Shown in pieces: positions 62,063-64,000 of a DNA stretch of 64,000 nt. A model generated the notes under the pieces. That model searched no databases. It saw only the letters and a program-made list of their open reading frames with translations, and was not told the DNA's origin. How positions within the stretch are numbered: position 1 is the stretch's first letter; every line of letters starts with the position of its first letter. The DNA is taken from the NCBI GenBank assembly GCA_029265905.1, contig JAJUGR010000011.1, positions 1 to 64,000 of the forward strand, read 5' to 3'. The position numbers were made by a program, and so were the translations under genes. This DNA comes from Sporomusaceae bacterium. GTDB lineage: Bacteria; Bacillota; Negativicutes; Acidaminococcales; JAJUGR01.

Positions 62063-63526
62063 TTATTCGTTATCCCGCTTGCGCATCTCCTCGAGGCGAT
62101 ACGTCAACGCCCGGCGGGAAATGCCCAAATACGCCGCGGTCGCGGTCTGGTTGTTGTCGTGCGCCGCTAGCACCCGCAAAATCACCTCTTCCGTATAGCG
62201 CTTCAGCGGGTAGCCGGCGGCAGGAAACGGAAGTTCCAGTGTCCGCTCCCCTTGAGCGCCGGCAAGCGATCCGGCTTGCGCCGGCAAGAGGGCGCTGATG
62301 TGCGCAGGTTGCAATAGGCGCTCGTCACAGGCAAAAACAGCGTACTCGATTACGTTTTGCAATTCCCGCACGTTGCCGGGCCAACCATGCGTCTCCAGCA
62401 AACGCGCCGCCTCCGGGTCAATCCCGTCAAAGCGCTTTCCTTTTTGCCGCGCGAATTTGTCGAGGAACATCGCGGCCATGGGGAGGATGGCAGCCTTTCG
62501 CTCCCGCAACGGCGGGATGGCGATATGCGCCACCTTTAAGCGAAAATAGAGATCTTTGCGAAACGAGCCTTGCGCCACCCGCTCCTCCAAGGGAACGTTC
62601 GTAGCGCAGATAATGCGCACATCGGTTTTGATCTTCTTGAGACCGCCGACTCGGTAAAACTCCTTTTCTTGCAGCACGCGCAACAGCTTGCCTTGCAATT
62701 CAGTCGGAATTTCCCCGATCTCATCTAAGAACAGCGTGCCGCCCTGCGCCAGGTCGAACTTGCCCTTCGCGCCCTTGGCCAGACTGCCGGTGTAGGCCCC
62801 GGCCTCGTAGCCGAACAGCTCGCTTTCAAACAGGGAAGGCGCCAGCGCCGCACAGTTTATATCAACGAAAGGGGTCGTACTGGCAGAATCAACCTGAGCG
62901 CCGTAATGAATCATTTTTGCCACTACTTCCTTGCCGGTTCCCGTTTCCCCCTCAATCAAGACGGGAATCGAACGATCCGCATGCAACCGCTGTGCTTGCT
63001 GCGCAATCGTTTGCATGCAGCCGGAAAAGACGCCGACCGATCCGACAACCGAATCGGCAACGATTTTTTGCATGCGCGCCAGTTCACGCCGCGTTTCTTC
63101 CGTAGCCGCTTTGACCTCGCTTTGAAATTGCTCCGTCAGCAATTTGTTTTCACGCAACAGGACCTGATGCTCCGCGACTCGCTCGATTACACAAGCCAAC
63201 GCCTCGATATTGACCGGTTTTTCCAGGTAATCATAGACGCCCGCCCGCAAAGCGCTGACAGCCGATTTCAAGTCGGCATGGCCCGTGACCAAAACGACGT
63301 CCGTCCGCCAGCCATCCGGCCTTTTTTTAATGGCGTCCGCCAGCTCAAGGCCTGACATGCCGGGCATCTGGACGTCCGACAGCACGAGCGGGTACTCCCC
63401 CCGCGAATAAAGGCGCAGTGCCGTTTGCCCGTCCGCGCATTCGTCGACCTCGTGCTGCTGGCGCTTTAAAAACCACGCCAAAGCCTGCCGGCTAGACGGG
63501 TCATCGTCCACGAGCAAAATCCTCAT
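62063..63526 (-). CDS. sigma-54-dependent response regulator, NtrC family
   Basis: 487 residues from the ATG at 63526 (GAGGAGGAG upstream; the frame opens 33 codons earlier inside the kinase gene). Receiver (D51, K103), AAA+ (Walker A GETGTGKE 193-200; Walker B TLFLDE near 264-269) and C-terminal Fis-type HTH. The sigma-54 loop reads GAYTGS (243-248) in place of GAFTGA. It overlaps the kinase gene by 4 bp and is followed by the sigma-54-driven chemotaxis-like operon, its expected target. Confidence 0.93.
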   Translation of the reverse strand: MRILLVDDDPSSRQALAWFLKRQQHEVDECADGQTALRLYSRGEYPLVLSDVQMPGMSGLELADAIKKRPDGWRTDVVLVTGHADLKSAVSALRAGVYDYLEKPVNIEALACVIERVAEHQVLLRENKLLTEQFQSEVKAATEETRRELARMQKIVADSVVGSVGVFSGCMQTIAQQAQRLHADRSIPVLIEGETGTGKEVVAKMIHYGAQVDSASTTPFVDINCAALAPSLFESELFGYEAGAYTGSLAKGAKGKFDLAQGGTLFLDEIGEIPTELQGKLLRVLQEKEFYRVGGLKKIKTDVRIICATNVPLEERVAQGSFRKDLYFRLKVAHIAIPPLRERKAAILPMAAMFLDKFARQKGKRFDGIDPEAARLLETHGWPGNVRELQNVIEYAVFACDERLLQPAHISALLPAQAGSLAGAQGERTLELPFPAAGYPLKRYTEEVILRVLAAHDNNQTATAAYLGISRRALTYRLEEMRKRDNE

Positions 63527-64000
63527 TCGCGCTCCTCCTCGCTGCCTGCGGCGAGGCCAGGCAATTTTACGACAAACGTCGCTCCCGCCATTTCGTTTTT
63601 CTTCATTTCCACCGTTCCCCGGCAAGCGGCAACAATGGAACTGACTATCGCTAGTCCCAGCCCCATATTGTCCTCGCCCTTCTTGGTCGACACAAAAGAC
63701 TCAAAAATCGTATTCCCCAGTTTCGGATCGACGCCCGGCCCATTGTCGCTGACTTCCAGCACAACCCGCTCAGCAAAATAAGTCCGCACGACGATCTTTT
63801 TATCCGTTCTGTCGACGCCGTCTAAGGCCTGCATGGCATTAACCAAGAGATTGATGACAACCTCTTCAAGCCCGGTAGAAACCGCCAAAACAAGCGGCAA
63901 TCCCGCTTGAAGCTCCGTCTGCACCGACACGCCATGATCGGCAAGCCGTTTCCCCACCAGCTTAAGCGCCATTTCAACCGCCGCCGAAAGGTCGCACGGC
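63523..64000 (-). CDS. sensor histidine kinase, C-terminal part (cut by window edge)
   Basis: The frame is open to the edge (residues PCDLSAAVEMALKLV upstream of the first Met), so the gene continues beyond 64000. Visible part is the HATPase domain: N box NLLVNAMQAL, G1 DNGPGVDP, G2 GLGLAIVSS. The sensor half is not in the window. Forms a two-component pair with the overlapping NtrC-type regulator. Confidence 0.9.
   Translation of the reverse strand, partial: PCDLSAAVEMALKLVGKRLADHGVSVQTELQAGLPLVLAVSTGLEEVVINLLVNAMQALDGVDRTDKKIVVRTYFAERVVLEVSDNGPGVDPKLGNTIFESFVSTKKGEDNMGLGLAIVSSIVAACRGTVEMKKNEMAGATFVVKLPGLAAGSEEERE

Overview
The window looks like a chromosomal stretch of an anaerobic, diderm Firmicute, most likely class Negativicutes (Sporomusa-like). 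This rests on several features seen together: Clostridia-type gene order (arginine phosphatase - rpiB - ywlG - glyA - upp), an AsmA-like outer-membrane-biogenesis protein, a tandem pair of CobT homologues that resembles the ArsAB pair of Sporomusa, anaerobe-type monomeric aconitase, strong Shine-Dalgarno sequences and a GC-rich genome. Species cannot be fixed from the sequence. No rRNA, tRNA, CRISPR, insertion sequence or prophage was seen. Nearly all genes lie on the minus strand; the plus-strand exceptions are the short gene at 211, the CitM-type transporter at 25544, pyc, the cobT pair, the XRE-cupin regulator and the zincin-like gene at 57274.

The strongest theme is sigma-54 control. Three minus-strand operons each start at a near-perfect -24/-12 promoter (TGGCAC-N5-TTGCA at 6997-7012, 32248-32263 and 61903-61918), and each lies beside its own enhancer-binding activator. 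(1) An aconitase - metallo-beta-lactamase-fold hydrolase - DASS anion transporter operon, with a PrpR-type activator at 669-2534; this looks like uptake and use of a di- or tricarboxylate. (2) An ato-type short-chain fatty acid / acetoacetate operon (CoA-transferase subunits, AtoE permease, two thiolases) with an AtoS/AtoC-like two-component system. (3) A small chemotaxis-like module (CheY-like receiver, soluble PocR-domain methyl-accepting protein, CheW) with a histidine kinase and response regulator at the right edge. Direct repeats suited to be activator sites lie upstream of the first two promoters.

Between these lie housekeeping and accessory blocks. 7240-11760 holds an AsmA-like protein, a DEAD-box helicase, an iron alcohol dehydrogenase and a thioesterase. 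11903-13567 holds an M20 amidohydrolase and a small membrane protein. 13685-17089 is the upp-glyA-ywlG-rpiB-phosphatase operon. 17231-23440 is a nine-gene surface-glycan / lipid-linked sugar cluster: polysaccharide deacetylase, methyltransferase, FemAB-like protein, small DMT flippase-like protein, DUF2304, GT2, GT39-like, RDD and DUF3870. 23709-26860 holds two divergent organic-acid transporters separated by a 17-bp tandem repeat array. 35890-42904 holds pyruvate carboxylase, a KimA-type potassium importer and DbpA. 43016-49735 holds a YitT protein driven by a MerR-type promoter, its likely MerR regulator and two P-type ATPases, the second (MgtA) behind an attenuator-like leader.

49848-52108 is a cobalamin-riboswitch-controlled pair of CobT homologues, the second lacking the catalytic glutamate; together they may install an unusual cobamide lower ligand. 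52169-54569 is a decaying D-amino-acid locus: an intact D-threonine-aldolase-like enzyme, a D-aminoacylase reduced to its two ends, and an N-terminally truncated membrane protein, divergent from an XRE-cupin regulator. 54744-57852 holds YwbE, a threonine aldolase, a DUF362 Fe-S protein and a zincin-like protein. 58004 to the end is chemotaxis and two-component signalling.
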